A stretch of DNA of 64,000 nt from positions 68,486,033-68,550,032 of the forward strand of contig OX485804.1 of the NCBI GenBank assembly GCA_950295325.1, in the 5' to 3' direction. The stretch comes from Polytrichum commune. Taxonomy: Eukaryota > Streptophyta > Polytrichopsida > Polytrichales > Polytrichaceae. The position numbers and the translations under genes were made by a program. The stretch's first letter is position 1, and each line of letters opens with the position of its first letter. Below are positions 1-12,308 of the stretch, piece by piece. The notes below the pieces were generated by a model that saw nothing but the letters and a program-made list of their open reading frames with translations, had not been told where the DNA came from and searched no databases.

Positions 1-26
1 GTGAGATCTATCATAAGAGGTGCCAA

Positions 27-1080
27 TGAGTGTGTGTGTTTGAGAAACTTCATTTGATGTTCACCTTCAAATCCAAAGTGTCACATAATGTTTTCAAAAC
101 AATAAAACATCAATTGCCATGTACATTTTATTCTAAAATGTCACCACAACCTTGGATTACAAAATATTTCAAAAAGAAAATAATCTAACTAATGAGAATA
201 TAGGCTTGATTTGTAAACAAATAACTATCAATTGAGCGTAACTATCATCTAATCTGGCATATTTTGCCAAATGTTGAACATGGTAGGCGAATTCACTGCA
301 TCCACTTCAAACCCATAAAGAGAGATCACATAAGAGCATCAAGGGTCTTCAAGTTCACCCTGCTACAGAAGTGGCTTTTGATTGCAATTTGCTTTGAAAA
401 TCCTCGCTAACAAATAGCTATACTCGATGGAATGAGTACAACCATTTGCCAAAGCTGCATAAGTTTAGGCCAATTTGTACACCGCTCCAAATTGCTACCT
501 CATACACGCCAAGCCTCAAATATTGTTTTGTTCTCACACTCATGTCAAAGTGTTTTCGTAAATTCCGAAGTCTCCCTTACACATGTCACTTTCTTTTGTA
601 GTATATTGGAACTTCAACACTATCCTTTCGAGCCATAATTTAGCATATGTGATCTGATCACTATCATCACTTGGGTAATAACAAGGGCTAGAAAGTTTAG
701 CTGCATTGAAAAATGAAATATATGGAAAATGATCATTCAACGCATGAACAATTTTTTGCATGATTTCACTTTTATGCGGTCCACTTTTATTTCCTTGTGG
801 ACTTGCACCCAAGAGCCTGCATATGCAACTGTTATGGAACATATATTCAGAGAAGTATGTAATCCATTGCAGAGTTTCTCCAACTAGCATGGGATTTGCT
901 TGAGTTGCTTATTAGTACAAAGTCACTTTAATTTCTAAAATGTCAATTGATGTGTGATTTTTCTCTTCACGTGTCACACTATATGTCAAAAAAATGAAAT
1001 GTGCATGTCAATTGACATGCATTTTTATGTGTGCAAGTTTTTACATGTCAAATAGCAAAAACTTTGTCAAAAATACACAT
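27..1080 (-). mobile_element. hAT-type element relic, internally deleted
   Basis: The left edge reads CAATGAGTGTGTGTGTTTGA and the right edge, read backwards, CAATGTGTATTTTTGACAAA, an imperfect inverted repeat. Inside, on the minus strand, is a decayed C-terminal part of an hAT transposase. The reverse complement of positions 1-640 is clearly related, base by base, to 49900-50530 on the plus strand, so both are copies of one family. I found no convincing 8-bp target duplication, so the exact ends are uncertain. Confidence 0.5.
230..890 (-). pseudogene. hAT transposase C-terminal fragment
   Basis: The open part (890 down to 540) encodes a segment containing SPCYYPSDDSDQITYAKLWL and CKGDFGIYENTL. 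This resembles the region before the dimerisation domain of plant hAT transposases, usually F.A...SP.YYP followed by a CKGELLEF-like stretch. Downstream, in shifted frames, comes a relic of the dimerisation domain matching the better-preserved copy at 50130-50314. No N-terminal catalytic part is present. Several stops and frameshifts make this a pseudogene. The hAT assignment rests on motif recall. Confidence 0.5.
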
Positions 1081-2401
1081 TGCTACCAATCTCATTGATA
1101 AGCTTATAAATTGGGCCAAACTGCTTTAGATGATTTTGAAAAAACATTCTTTGGTTTTCAGGTATTAATTGGCCACTAATGTTCAAGCTTGTCAATGGGC
1201 CCCAAAACCCCACATGTTATTTAGGTTGTGGAAATTGTTAGATAATCTCGAAATCAGATAGGTGTTGTGATATGGCCGTTTGGAGGTACGACCCGTCACA
1301 GTTTGTTTACGGTGGTGTTTTGTTTCTATTTCATCATTGCTTGCCTTTTCTTTTTTTTTCTTTTTTTTTTCTTTTTCAATATGCCAGTAGATAAGATGTT
1401 CAAAACTTATACTTTTGACACCCGGTAAGTCATGATATTAAAATGTTCAATGGTATTTTATAGGTGATCCCCTCCAAAACTGCAATGGTATAGCACGTGC
1501 AACAATCATGTTATTGAAAGATGTTGAACCCACCTACCCAACATTGTTTCCATTTCATCCCTAGCCGACCCTATCATTTTCTCCACCTATTCAAATACAA
1601 CTTAGACTTTGGTACTTGACATGTCATAGCATTAGAAAGATTCATAACATGTCAAAGGGTCCCTATGTATTTGCATGGTATGCGGGTGTTATTTGGTTAC
1701 TTTTCTTAATCATGGCCCTCTTATTTGATTGGTGTGTGGTTAGGTGCAAAACAAACACCATAAAGACACATGTTTAATGGAGATCAGACTATTTCTTCAT
1801 ATTCTTAACTACTGCACATTCAACAATGAATAAAACTAGAAGAACCTATGTCTTCTTTAAGAAATCCACAAACATGCACTTTCATTAACAAACACTAAAT
1901 CATGGTAGGTCAAAATTTTCAGTATGATTTTTGCCAATGCTTCATTGTAGATTTGCTAATGCAACACAAGCATGAAACTTGAGCTTATCTGCAAATATCA
2001 AGTGCACATCAATACATATATTGAATAATGTTGATACCTTGGTTGATTCCATATACCCGCACAAAATCAAGGTAGAGGTGCCTTAGATGAATACTTTTCT
2101 CTCTACATTGACACTTCTTGTAGGGTATAATATTTGCAATTGGTGCAAGATGATTAGCATATCCAAATTGTGCATGCATTCTTTTGCCTCATAATTCTTG
2201 GAATCCATATAAATATCTTATTCATTATCAAATTCAAGATTCTTGTGCTCATCAAGTGGTCATACATGACTCCTTAGTCATGTTGACTATTAATTCTAGA
2301 ATGGTTGGCATATTCTGAGCACGGACCCAATCTCTTTCAAACACATGTCGTTTGGGTGCTAATTCTTGGAAACACCTAACAACATACTAGGTACTAAAAT
2401 A
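1081..2401. other. Intergenic, no gene seen
   Basis: AT-rich sequence without convincing coding potential. The only visible structure is a poly-T/C tract near 1343-1377. Confidence 0.6.
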
Positions 2402-2404
2402 TAA

Positions 2405-2930
2405 GGGCCACTTTACTTCTAGAGGCTGGGCCAATTCGTTGTGTAAGAGGCTTGAAATCCTCACTTGTGATTGGCCAAAAGGCTGAAATCGGCCCCAACC
2501 CCTTTACATCTAAAGGCCGGGCCGATTTGGTGGCATAATTTTTTTAATCCAAAAATGCATGGTATGACATGGCCCGAGCTTGTTGAATTGGGTGCACCCA
2601 AAGTGGAGGGCCAATTCTTGGCCTCGGGGCCAATGTCACATTTCAATAATTTTTATTTTTAAAAAATAAAATATTATTTTTTCAACGAACTCTATCCATT
2701 GGATTATGTGGAAATATGAACGGCTCTATGCTAGATGCATTGGATTATGCTATATTTATTGAATCGGTCTAGCTTCTTGGCCCTAAGACCTTTACATATG
2801 GGAAAATTGACCCCCATTATAATCTTATTAGAATGTGTAGTTGAGGCCGGCCTCCAATCCAAAAGGGGCTGAAATTTCATGCAATTGGCCTCAAGGGGAA
2901 TTGGCCCAGCCTCTAAGTGTAAAGCGGCCC
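2405..2930. mobile_element. Harbinger/Tourist-like MITE with TAA target duplication
   Basis: The left end is GGGCCACTTTACTTCTAGAG and the reverse complement of the right end is GGGCCGCTTTACACTTAGAG. The similarity continues through GCTGGGCCAATTC, giving terminal inverted repeats of about 32 bp. The element is flanked by TAA at 2402-2404 and 2931-2933. A 3-bp TAA/TTA duplication with GGG/GGC termini fits PIF/Harbinger MITEs. It is 526 bp with no coding capacity; the two short opposed ORFs inside come from the palindromic ends. Confidence 0.82.
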
Positions 2931-2999
2931 TAAGTGTTCAGATTTATTGTTGTGTTGGAATTAGGCACGTCTGCCGAATTAGTTGAAACCCGCTGCAAG

Positions 3000-4133
3000 T
3001 TGAAGTCGAATCCGAATATCGAAACATGCTGGCAAGGCCCTTTCGTCACGAAGATTATTGCGCGATCGTCGTGTTGTTGATGGCTTATAAGCGCGTGCTC
3101 TGGCATTCGAATGGAATTTCAAACAGGCCTTTCAACTCCGAGTCGAATTCGGAGCGAGGGATTCAGATTAGTAACACTCGACGTGATCGGTTCAATGCGC
3201 CCTCCTAGTTCCTTTCCTTGATTGGATAGATATGGGCAGATGCCGAGGAGTCCCAAATAAAGGAGGAGGATGGGCGATGGCGGCTGCTGTAACGGATCTG
3301 GGTGCCTGGTCCACTCCCCGCAGCAGGGGGGAGGCAATTCGTTCTCTACTTCACGAATTTCAACTTTTAAGTAGTTCGAGCATGCTCTCAACTTTCACCC
3401 ATACTTTACTTACTTCTGAATAACAACCTCTCAAACGGGGATGATTGAATGCGGAGCATTTCGGAGCTCAGACTCGAAGGTGCGTGGAGCTTGCTTTGAT
3501 TTCTTGAAGTTTGAGAAGATCTTTGTATCGTTCTTAATGCATTTGCTGTCGCTTTCTTTGTCACCACGTGTTCTGAGTAACCTTTTGTTTTGAAGATATG
3601 ACAAGTCGGTTTGAGATCTGGAGTATTTGCCTGCAACTATATCCAGGTTGTTGCTCATCCCGTAGATCCCCCCTGGCAGGAGGTCTGGTGTAATGAGAAT
3701 TCTATGTTTTAGTTTTGTTTTTTCTGAACTCATTGATGGTACGAGGCCTCCAGAGAGTGCTCATTGATCGTGTCTCGATGGTCGGTGTCTCAGTAAGCTT
3801 AGTTTAAGAGATCTGAAGAAGAAGATTTCACATATCCCTCTCAATTGAAGTATCTCTGAAGAAATTCGTGACCTTTTGATTGAACTGAATTTCCTGCGAT
3901 GGTTCATTGGCGCTGTGATTTAATTGTGCTTCGTTCCCTATAAGTGCGTTTCAAACGATCTCGCACTCGCTGTCATCACCACATTGTAGCAATTCTGTGA
4001 CCTGAATGTTTGCATAGTAAGTTCGGCTTAATCTTGAGTCTGTGGGACGCATTTCCGTCGCATTTTAACTCCGAGTCATCCCGCAGGTACTTTGGTGTTT
4101 CCGAGTGTTTCATAACTCTGCCGATTGATCACA
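3000..4133 (+). promoter_or_regulatory. Probable promoter and 5' leader of the dioxygenase-like gene
   Basis: Base composition changes here to richer GC with frequent CpG, unlike the AT-rich flank, and the segment runs directly into the first coding exon at 4134. Short ORFs inside have no recognisable domain. I see no clear TATA box and assign the role from position and composition only. Confidence 0.35.
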
Positions 4134-6394
4134 ATGCTGCTTCGGATACTCCACAAGAAGCTCCACAAACGAAGAGAAGCGAAAGAAAACAACGATGTCC
4201 ACATCACCACCGTCCAAGGCTTCGGATATCACGATTTGAGCGCCTCTCTAGAAGGAACTTCCTTACATGACAGCCTGGTTTCTGAGAAATGCGTTGATTT
4301 CATATCTGTTGATGACGAGGAAGATGTTGTTCCTTGTGAGGATCAATTGCCTGTGGTGGACATGGCGAAGTTCCAGAGCGATGACGTTGCCACTCTGAAG
4401 CAGAACATCGACGCCATGGTCAGTGCGTGCAAGGATTGGGGTTACTTTCTTCTTATCAACCATGGAGTGGACCTTGCTATAATGGAGAAGGTAGAAGAAC
4501 AAGCTTATGACTATTTCTTGCTACCTGGTGAGGAGAAGCCGAAACAATCGACTGTACATGTGTCTCTACGGGAGAAGGTGAAGCGATGGTCGGAGGGGTT
4601 GTTTATTAAGCCAAGTGAAGGAAATCTGGATGAGTATGACAACAAGCTGTCCCCCCCAGACAATGACAAAGAATTCTCGTGCGTACTATGTGCTCAATCC
4701 TTCCTTAATTCCTAGACTTGCGCATGAATGACCTAGCCTTGTTCTCTTAGTGCTACGGTTCCACTGATTTGCGTTACACTGTTATTCTATTACGAGTCAA
4801 ACCTAACAGGACGAGGGCAGTTGGATATTCAAATAGATACGACTTCTAGATGTTTTGGTAGCTTGTTCCAGATTGTACCACTTGATCATCACCTCAAAAA
4901 CAAGAGTGTCATGTAGAACCATGGTTTTACTAATTTTAGGGTTTCATGTGAGGGTATGGTGTTTGTCTCATATGTGAACACTTGTACTAAACATCTGAAT
5001 TTGTGTGGTACGTTAATTAAAGTGCTCTTTGTATCCTGTCAAGTAGCACCAAATGTCTTTTGGCATCTTCTCTAGTTGCCACCCAGTGATTGCTGGACAA
5101 ATAATGTAGGTCGATGAGGAATCGTTTGGGCCACACTGAATAAGATGTGTAGGGTAGTAGTTAACACTTGTAGCTGGCTATTCCACTCCTGCTCTCGAGA
5201 GTGAAGTTGATTGCTTTAAAATTCCTGGAGGAGGTAAGGTGACGGTGGAGCTTTTGATTGCATTGCTCACAGCCAAGTCTTGCCTTTGGAATGACAGGAC
5301 AACAGTGAAGGAGTATGATGTGGTCATGAAAAAGCTGGCAATTCGGATTGTGAGCCTCCTTGTTGAAGGATTAGGAGTGAAGCCGTGGCATTTTGCAACT
5401 TATGTGGACGGCATGGAAGCTGCACTGCGATGGAATTACCAGCCACCGAGTCCGAAGCCAGAGAAAGCAGTTGGCTGCAGTCCACACACAAACCCTTACC
5501 TTATCACCTTGCAGCATGATAGTGGTACTGGAGGCCTGCAAGTTGAGCGAGATGGAAAATGGTTCGGAATTCCGCTCCGAGCTGATGCTCTCATTGTCAA
5601 TGTTGGTGATGCATTCCAGGTATCAAACATATCTAAAAATTCCTGGCAACTCGTAATGCTAAAATCAATATTGCATAGTTGAAGCTGCTGTTTGTGGAGA
5701 TTGAGTGAGTGGTGCTTACTCAAGTATGGAGACAATGCTCAAATCATTCTTGCATTGGCGAAGCTGTCCTTGGAGTTTGGGTGATGTCATACTCAAGTTT
5801 GACAATGCATTTTGAGCATACATCAAACGTTCCAAAACTTCCTGGTCTTGGTGCTTAATATCATTCTTCCGTGGTTGAGCAGCTCCTTGGAGTTTGAGTG
5901 ATTGGCATACTCAAGTTTGATACTGCATTTGGGCATACATCAAACGTTCCAAAACTTCCTGCTCTTGATGCTCAAATCATTCTTGCATAATTGAAGCTGT
6001 CCTTGGAGATTGAGCGGTGGCATACTCAAGTTTGACGATGCATTTAAAGCATTCTAAAACTTCCTGACACATGATGCTGAAGTAAGTTCTGCAAAGTCGG
6101 AGCTGTTCTTGTGAATTGATGGCATACTCAAGTTTGATGTGGTGACCGCAGATTCTCTCAAACGGCATACTGAAGAGCCCTGTACACAGGACTGTGGTGA
6201 CCAACAAAGAAGGGCGTCTCTCTATAGCTCATTGTCTGTCACCAGCAGGATCCGTTCCTCTCATACCTCCTCTGGAGCTTCTGGTCGCTGGTGCCAATCT
6301 CTACAAGACATGGACTTTTGAAGAGTTCATGGGTGCAAAGAAGAGGAATCCTGGCACATCTCTGGACTTTATGAAAGTTCCAAATCACATCTAA
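4134..6394 (+). CDS. 2-oxoglutarate/Fe(II)-dependent dioxygenase-like protein, three exons
   Basis: Predicted exons are 4134-4678, 5298-5619 and 6152-6394, giving 369 residues, typical for plant 2OG dioxygenases. Both introns are GT-AG and the phases match (TC|G between exons 1 and 2; CAG|ATT between 2 and 3). Residues about 70-150 match the DIOX_N domain (PVVDM, KDWGYFLLINHGV). Residues 240-315 carry the double-stranded beta-helix core: HTN at 245-247, LSNGILKSPVHR around 291-302 and RLS at 311-313. The family normally coordinates iron with HxD...H and binds 2-oxoglutarate with RxS. Here the Asp is Asn (codon AAC, one base from GAC), while H301, R311 and S313 are kept. The protein may thus have altered or lost activity. 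ATG 4134 is the first in-frame ATG of the first exon; an upstream leader exon is possible. The substrate cannot be read from sequence. The second intron is made of degenerate repeats. Confidence 0.82.
5634..6140 (+). repeat. Degenerate tandem repeat filling intron 2 of the dioxygenase-like gene
   Basis: A unit of about 100-120 bp recurs with the landmarks CATACTCAAGTTTGA (near 5789, 5909, 6021, 6123; a weaker one near 5716) and CCAAAACTTCCTG (near 5830, 5950, 6054; a weaker one near 5634). The first unit overlaps the sequence just after the splice donor. The intron therefore seems to have grown by local duplication of donor-proximal sequence. Confidence 0.75.
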
Positions 6395-9005
6395 CGCTTT
6401 CACTTGCTTTCCTTTTGTTGCAGTTACGGTATTTTGGTTACTTTTTATGTACTTTTTACAGCTTGTAGTCTGAACGAAGCTTTTCAAGAGCTGGCTATTG
6501 CACTTGTGCAGCATTTAGATTGAATTACTAGATCAGGGCTGGCAGTGCAATGAAGGGAATGGGCATCAACAGAGAGTGAAGATAGCTTTTGTGCAATTTA
6601 TTCTGTTTCATAAGAAGTTGGATACGGTATCCTTTCTATTTAATGTCGTTTTGCAAACTAGACAAAACGACTTGCAACCCACTTGCCGTTCCCATACCCC
6701 ATTCTTGGGGTATTGCGGAATTGAGAGCTGAAAGTACTTATAATTAGCCAGGCTTGATATTCCGAATTACATCAAATAGATTGACTTGCATCCCATTTTG
6801 TGAACTCTATTGTTCTAAATGGATATTGCATATCCATTTACGCTATTGCTAATCGGATTCCATGAGAGCAGAACTACATGGATTTTGTGTACAGACAAAT
6901 CTTGTGTATTGAAAGACTTCTACAACAAGATGCATATTACTCACATAAAAGGACTTCAACACATTCTAAGACTCGAACGTAGGCTAGAAACAAGTCAAGA
7001 AGCTTAACCAAGCATCAAACAACATTGTGAAGTAAGCTCCCTCTTTACTACACTGTGTACGGCAAGGCTGCCGTATCACACACAACCAAAACCTACATAG
7101 GCAACACCTTGTCATACACTCCTAGGCAAGAGCTCAAGACACACACCAAACCCTAACTCACATTCCCGTGCATACTTAAAGGGTATCAAAGAGAGAGATG
7201 GAATCATTACTTGAAGAGGGAAAGCAACTACCACAGTCCTTTCAAACGAGAGCGGGAAGACTCAGAATGAGATGGCGAACTGATTACATGGACATCCTAA
7301 TTGACAAGTTCTAGTCAGCAAAGTGATGACCTGTGCAAACCCTACACAATATTGTGCTATTCTTTGGAATGGAACCTGGATAAACTCCTAAAATGTTCCT
7401 GGGACAAATCTGCGAATAATTCTTGAAAGCATTCACACCATCACATATCTGAATGTCTCCTAACCGTCTGAATCTTAACTTACAAGAGCAAGATGTTTTA
7501 AAGAGTGATTACAGGTTGTTCACCAAACATAAATACAAATTGGGTAACATTACTTGAGGGGAGTAAGTCTTCCCTGTCCAGGGATATTTTTGGGCATAAT
7601 TGGCGGAGATCCTAGTGTGTCTGTGTATGTGTGTGTGTTTTATTTTATTTTATTTGAATATGTTAAATTAATTAATTTTCTAGTTTGATTTTTTGGAATA
7701 CAGGAGGCGTGCGGCCAGCTGACTATACTAAATATGATATATAGAGTCATTAATTCGTATTGTCTTGCTTAATACTAATTGTAAATTGCGGTACTGTCAT
7801 CAACACTAAATGTTAACCCAACAGCATTTGTCATTCCTTGTGAATTTTTTGGGGTATTATAGATTTATAGTGTTGCAATTACTGTCACTTACCGAGTGGT
7901 TTTTCATCCAAATTTCAATCATTCATGACAATATTTCATTACAAGGTGCTGACAAGAGAAGGTAGGGTTTTGGCCAATGGATGAACTCATCCATCATCCA
8001 TGACAATATTTGTTCACTTATTCATAAGAAGTGTCATCCAAAAAATGTTCATAGTGACACTAAATATTGTATGACATTGAATACCATATTTAGTGTAGTT
8101 TTCATATCAAGTAAAGAAGAGTTCTTGGTTGGGAATCAAATTGTCAACTACTCCATTTGATTTTGAGTACCTCTCCACTATCCTTTGATAGTTTAGGGTC
8201 ATTTTGGACTAGATCCGAGTGTTTCCAAGGTCAACTAGTTACATGTCGAGATCTTACGATTTTTCTTAAATTGAGGAATATTTTGTGAATTCATCTAAGT
8301 GACACGTAATTTCCTCGAAGTCTTGATTTGAGCTGGTTATTTCTCAAACTCGAACGGTTCATCTATAACTAGCTATGGTTGGTTCTCCTTGTTCATTGGT
8401 AGTCTTGCTATATGTGTTACACCTTCACTCTATATGAGCTCCATAAATTGTGGGTCCCATGATCAAAACTAATATCATACACAAGGTTTAACATAAAAAT
8501 AGTTGAAGCTAAGGTTCCATTTGATCAAAGATTGTGAGAAAATGATTGTTGATTCCTTCATAGAGGGATTTAAACCTAGGCCACAATATACCCAAGTCTT
8601 TTTTTTGGCAAGGAACGGCTGTCCAAGGCCTGCCAATAGTACAATAGTAGCCTTGCACACATGAACACCCACTGGCTAGTGCACCACGCAGTGGGTGACA
8701 TGTTTCATTCGCTCCCGGATGGTAGCCCTCCCTCCACCCCAACCCGAAAGGGATGGGTCCACCTTCCCTTTGCCGGGGTTAATTTCGGGGAGTTTCCCCG
8801 GTAATGGATGTAACCACCCATTAATTACAGTGGACCAACACTCTCGGAGGCAAGCTTAAGAAGAGCTTGCACACCCTTAAATTTTTTTAATTTAAAAACA
8901 ATTTAAAAATAGTATTATTATTATTTTCTCTCACACATTCACAAACGACTATTAGGGTTTTTTCTTGGGCACTTTACTCACAAGTTAGGGTTCTTTATTT
9001 TCACC
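6395..9005. other. Intergenic, no gene seen
   Basis: Sequence downstream of the dioxygenase-like gene. No protein family is recognisable. GC rises locally near 8600-8850 without a defensible ORF. A short TG-rich run lies near 7618-7640. Confidence 0.5.
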
Positions 9006-9554
9006 ATGGAGGAAGGGTTAGGATTTTTAGGGACCATGGTGCTTGCACCACCTCTGGTTTTAGGCACTTCGGGACCTTCAACCAATGGGCACGTTGTGGG
9101 TTTAGGGTCACCACCTCTTCTAGCAAGGGAGTGGACTCATGAAGCTACTAAATATCTTATAGAGTTGGTGACGGATAAACTTGATAGTTATGGTACATCT
9201 GTTTTTAAACAACAATATTGGGAGAGGATTAGGAAGTAGGTTGTGAGAGATCATTTTCGCGAGGGCGGAAGAACTTGGACTCAAATTAGGGACAAGTAGG
9301 ACAAGCTCAAGCGATATTATCACAAGGAGAAGAAATTATACAATGTCATGAGGGACCCACTTAGGGTTGGGCTTGGAGGGATCAAGGCACGGCGGCTCCC
9401 TCGGCTTGGCATTCTTGCCAAGTCGAGTCTTGTAGTTGTGAGTGAGAGCTTATGGTGTAGGCTTTACTTCAAACATGGCGGATTGCTATTTCATAAAGAT
9501 TATGAGTTCTCTTCATTTCCTTCTACACTTTTGGATTACCCCTATGTGGAATGA
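9006..9554 (+). pseudogene. Myb/SANT-like (trihelix-type) DNA-binding protein, two in-frame stops
   Basis: One reading frame of 183 codons starts at an ATG in good context (CACCATGG) and runs to 9554, interrupted by two TAG codons: one at 9237-9239 and one about 20 codons later, within DK*DKLKRYYHKEKK. The segment WTHEATKYLIELV followed by TWTQIRDK.DKLKRYY has the tryptophan spacing of Myb/SANT-like domains. The second TAG sits where the family has a Trp, so TGG-to-TAG is the likely change. Such domains occur in trihelix factors and in the accessory protein of PIF/Harbinger transposons. The transposon context favours the latter, but no transposase ORF is visible nearby. Confidence 0.5.
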
Positions 9555-11065
9555 GAGATAATTTGCCTCGTATTAAGTGAGTCTTGAGAGATGTTATTTT
9601 CTTGAGAGTATATAATGCCTCCGTTGTCACTTCGTTTCTAGACATCTATCTCATTCACTTGGCAAGAATCTTATTTTTTCTTGGTTATAAACATTTTAAA
9701 GGAACTTTTGAGTTGTATGGCGAGTGGAGAAGCGCATAAAATATGCTTGGGAGGCAAATATAGCCTTCAAGTGGATTGAAGTAACCTCTATAACAAATTC
9801 ACCTCATTTTCATCTTTTTAACTTCTTTTTTTCTTCCATTTTGGGCTTTTGTTGTATCATTTTATATATAAGTATAAAGAAACGATAGATAATTAGTTGA
9901 TTCTTGCATTCTTTATGTATCTTGAGCCAACACTCAAGATCTCAAATGCAAAACTAGTTTTTTTTGAAGTAGGTATTGAATCTAAGTAAATTCAACTATT
10001 TGTATGATTTTATGATTCTAACCAGGTATGATAATTAGAAAGATACATAGCCGTTTAAAACACTTGAATCCAGCATCATATGAATTAAATATGATTTTCC
10101 TAAATTAAATCAAAAATTTGAAAATCTGGTTGAAGGTGCTGGAAAAAATATCCACTTGCTGAATTTTAAGTGTTCATACTGCACTTTTTTTATTTTTAAT
10201 AATCTTCATTTTTGAAGATTTTAGAATATTCAATTTGGTGGATTTCAAAATATTTAATTTTATAGATTTCAGATTCTTTACTTTGGAAGATTCCAAAATC
10301 TTGAATTTGGTAGTTTTCATATCTTTATATTTTGAAGATTTCAGATATATGTCTAAACTTTGTGATTCTAAATTTTAGCAATTGTTTTTGGAGGCTCTTG
10401 TGGGCGGATTTTTTGGTAATTCATCTTTTCATTTGAAGAGGAACGCAACGGTTAGGTGAATTTTGAATTTCAGATTGATCTTAGGGCTTGAATTGGGCAT
10501 TTTTACTTGCTGGTCATAATTTTTGAACATTGTTTTATGTATAGCTCCACCTTAGAAGGTCTGATTGGTGTTTTTAGCGACAATTCGGATTCATATAAGT
10601 ATTGAGGAATGTGGGATGGGAGTAATGTGCATGTAATTAACAAGTGTAACAAGAACTTGCCTTTAGCATTATTATTGGCATCACCACTTCAGGGTGTGCA
10701 AATCAAGGTGACAATGTTTGTTTGTGGGAGACGGAACTAATTCAATTTCTGGCTTTTGTGAGGTATCCTCTCACATGTTTATTCGGGTAGTGTGCCTACT
10801 TTTGTGATTATTATAGGCGCATAATTTATATTTAGACGTTTCGTGGTGGTAGGGCCGAATTAATGACCAGTGAAACCATTTTTATACGCAATGGACACAC
10901 ATTTAAGGTGAAACCATTTGTATCATATGTGGCGTTGTTAAACATTCTGGTGAGATTGAATTAATCACCACTAAAGCATAAGAGCTTGTTTGTCTGCAGG
11001 TTGCCCTACATTTTACCCTTTTTTTCTCAATAGATAGTTGCTTGTGTAGGTGTTGGATTTAGTGC
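9555..11065. other. Intergenic, AT-rich, no gene seen
   Basis: Low-complexity AT-rich sequence. Between about 10195 and 10350 short variants of a GAAGATTTCAGAAT-like motif recur every 30-40 bases, a weak degenerate tandem pattern. No coding region is supported. Confidence 0.5.
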
Positions 11066-11940
11066 ATGGTGAGGGCCAAGAGACGATATTATCGCTCCCC
11101 CTCACGAACTGACCCCAACATCAAAGAGGTTGAGGACAAGGAGCCTTTGGCAGACCCCACGGAGGCTTTTCAACCTATTGCAACGTTACATACTGCTCGG
11201 ATGACGTAATTCTCAACTGCTTGCAGCTGGAAGGAAATGAAGGACGATCACCGAAGTGGAGTTTGGGATTGGTTCTTTGGGTGGGTCACAAACATTCCAC
11301 TTAATGAGTAGAAGCTTCTTTTTAGGACAAACAACCGTGAGCGGAGATAGAAGTTGCCCACTTTCAACGATTGGTACGCCTTCAAGTTTCTTTCTCAACA
11401 GTTAGAGTATAGGTTGTTCCAAAACTACGAGGAATGGACTGCAATTTACGTGGCCGACCTCCTCGAAGTGGAAGATTATTGGGTTGGACGAGTCAAATTG
11501 ATCACGAACGTGTCATCCTAGATATGTCTTCCATCAAAGTTGATGATAGCGTGGACCCGAAACCTAAATCGCCATTGGACAAAGGTTCAGCGGATGGAAG
11601 GGTGGTTCCCACTCCATCAACGCCTGATATACCTAGTATATTATTCATCGAGGTTGGCCCAAGCCATGCAAATTGCTATAGATGCTCTTAGATCTTGTCC
11701 TCATTTTCATCATTTACAAAAATTCTTGCAATATCTTGAATTGAAGTACGGAGCCATTCGTCGGGACCGGATGCAAAAAATCCAAGATTTCCGAAAGGAA
11801 AATGATGATATTCCTAGAACTATGTATACGCGGTTGATACGGTTTGTACAAAAGACGAGAAACACTTTTACACAATAACAAGTCCATTTTTTTGTCCTCA
11901 AACAAGAAAAGAGGGTGTATGAGTTGGTCTACTCCAAATT
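11066..11940 (+). pseudogene. Retroelement gag-like relic
   Basis: Starting at ATG 11066 the frames contain MVRAKRRYYRSPSRTDPN, then KLPTFNDWYAFKFLSQQLEY, FQNYEEWTAIYVADLLEVED, and finally LQKFLQYLELKYGAIRRDRM plus a helical segment ending near KQEKRVYELVYSKLLRK. The helix-rich charged pattern resembles retrotransposon capsid-type gag proteins. Several stops and frame changes break it. No zinc knuckle, protease or polymerase is seen, so the family assignment is tentative and it could be another element protein. Confidence 0.35.
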
Positions 11941-11978
11941 ATTGAGAAAGTAAGGAGGTAGATCCACGATAGAGGGAA

Positions 11979-12054
11979 GCTATCTTATGAGCGATGAGCA
12001 GTGAGCAGTGAGTGGTAACGCATGAGCAATGAGCGGTAACACATGAGTAATGAA
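11979..12054 (+). repeat. Left inverted-repeat arm, GAGCRRTGAGC motif cluster
   Basis: Contains several variants of the motif GAGCAGTGAG/GAGCAATGAG plus GAGTGGTAAC and GAGCGGTAAC. It pairs in inverted orientation with 15070-15132. Confidence 0.7.
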
Positions 12055-12308
12055 TCTAAAATTAATAAAGGTGCATGGTTTTAGGGTTCATAAACTAAAT
12101 ATAGTATTACACTAATTTTATATATATATATAATTAGTTAATTATAAATTGGAATCATTTAGAATGAAGCAAGAATGAAGGAGGTATATTACCATGGATC
12201 ATTTAGAATACTTTTGGTCCATTGTTGATTTTTATTATAACATTCCAAACCAATACATGTCATTTATTGACATTCTTATACATGCGGCTTAATAGGACAC
12301 TTGTAATA

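Noticed and set aside
2461-2662. Opposed short ORFs inside the 2405-2930 MITE
   Set aside because: Mirror-image translations of a palindromic element; no start context or domain.
4263-4502. Minus-strand ORF within dioxygenase exon 1
   Set aside because: Antisense shadow of a well-supported exon.
8475-8742. Two minus-strand ORFs in a GC-richer patch
   Set aside because: No domain, low-complexity content and overlapping frames; no support beyond an open frame.
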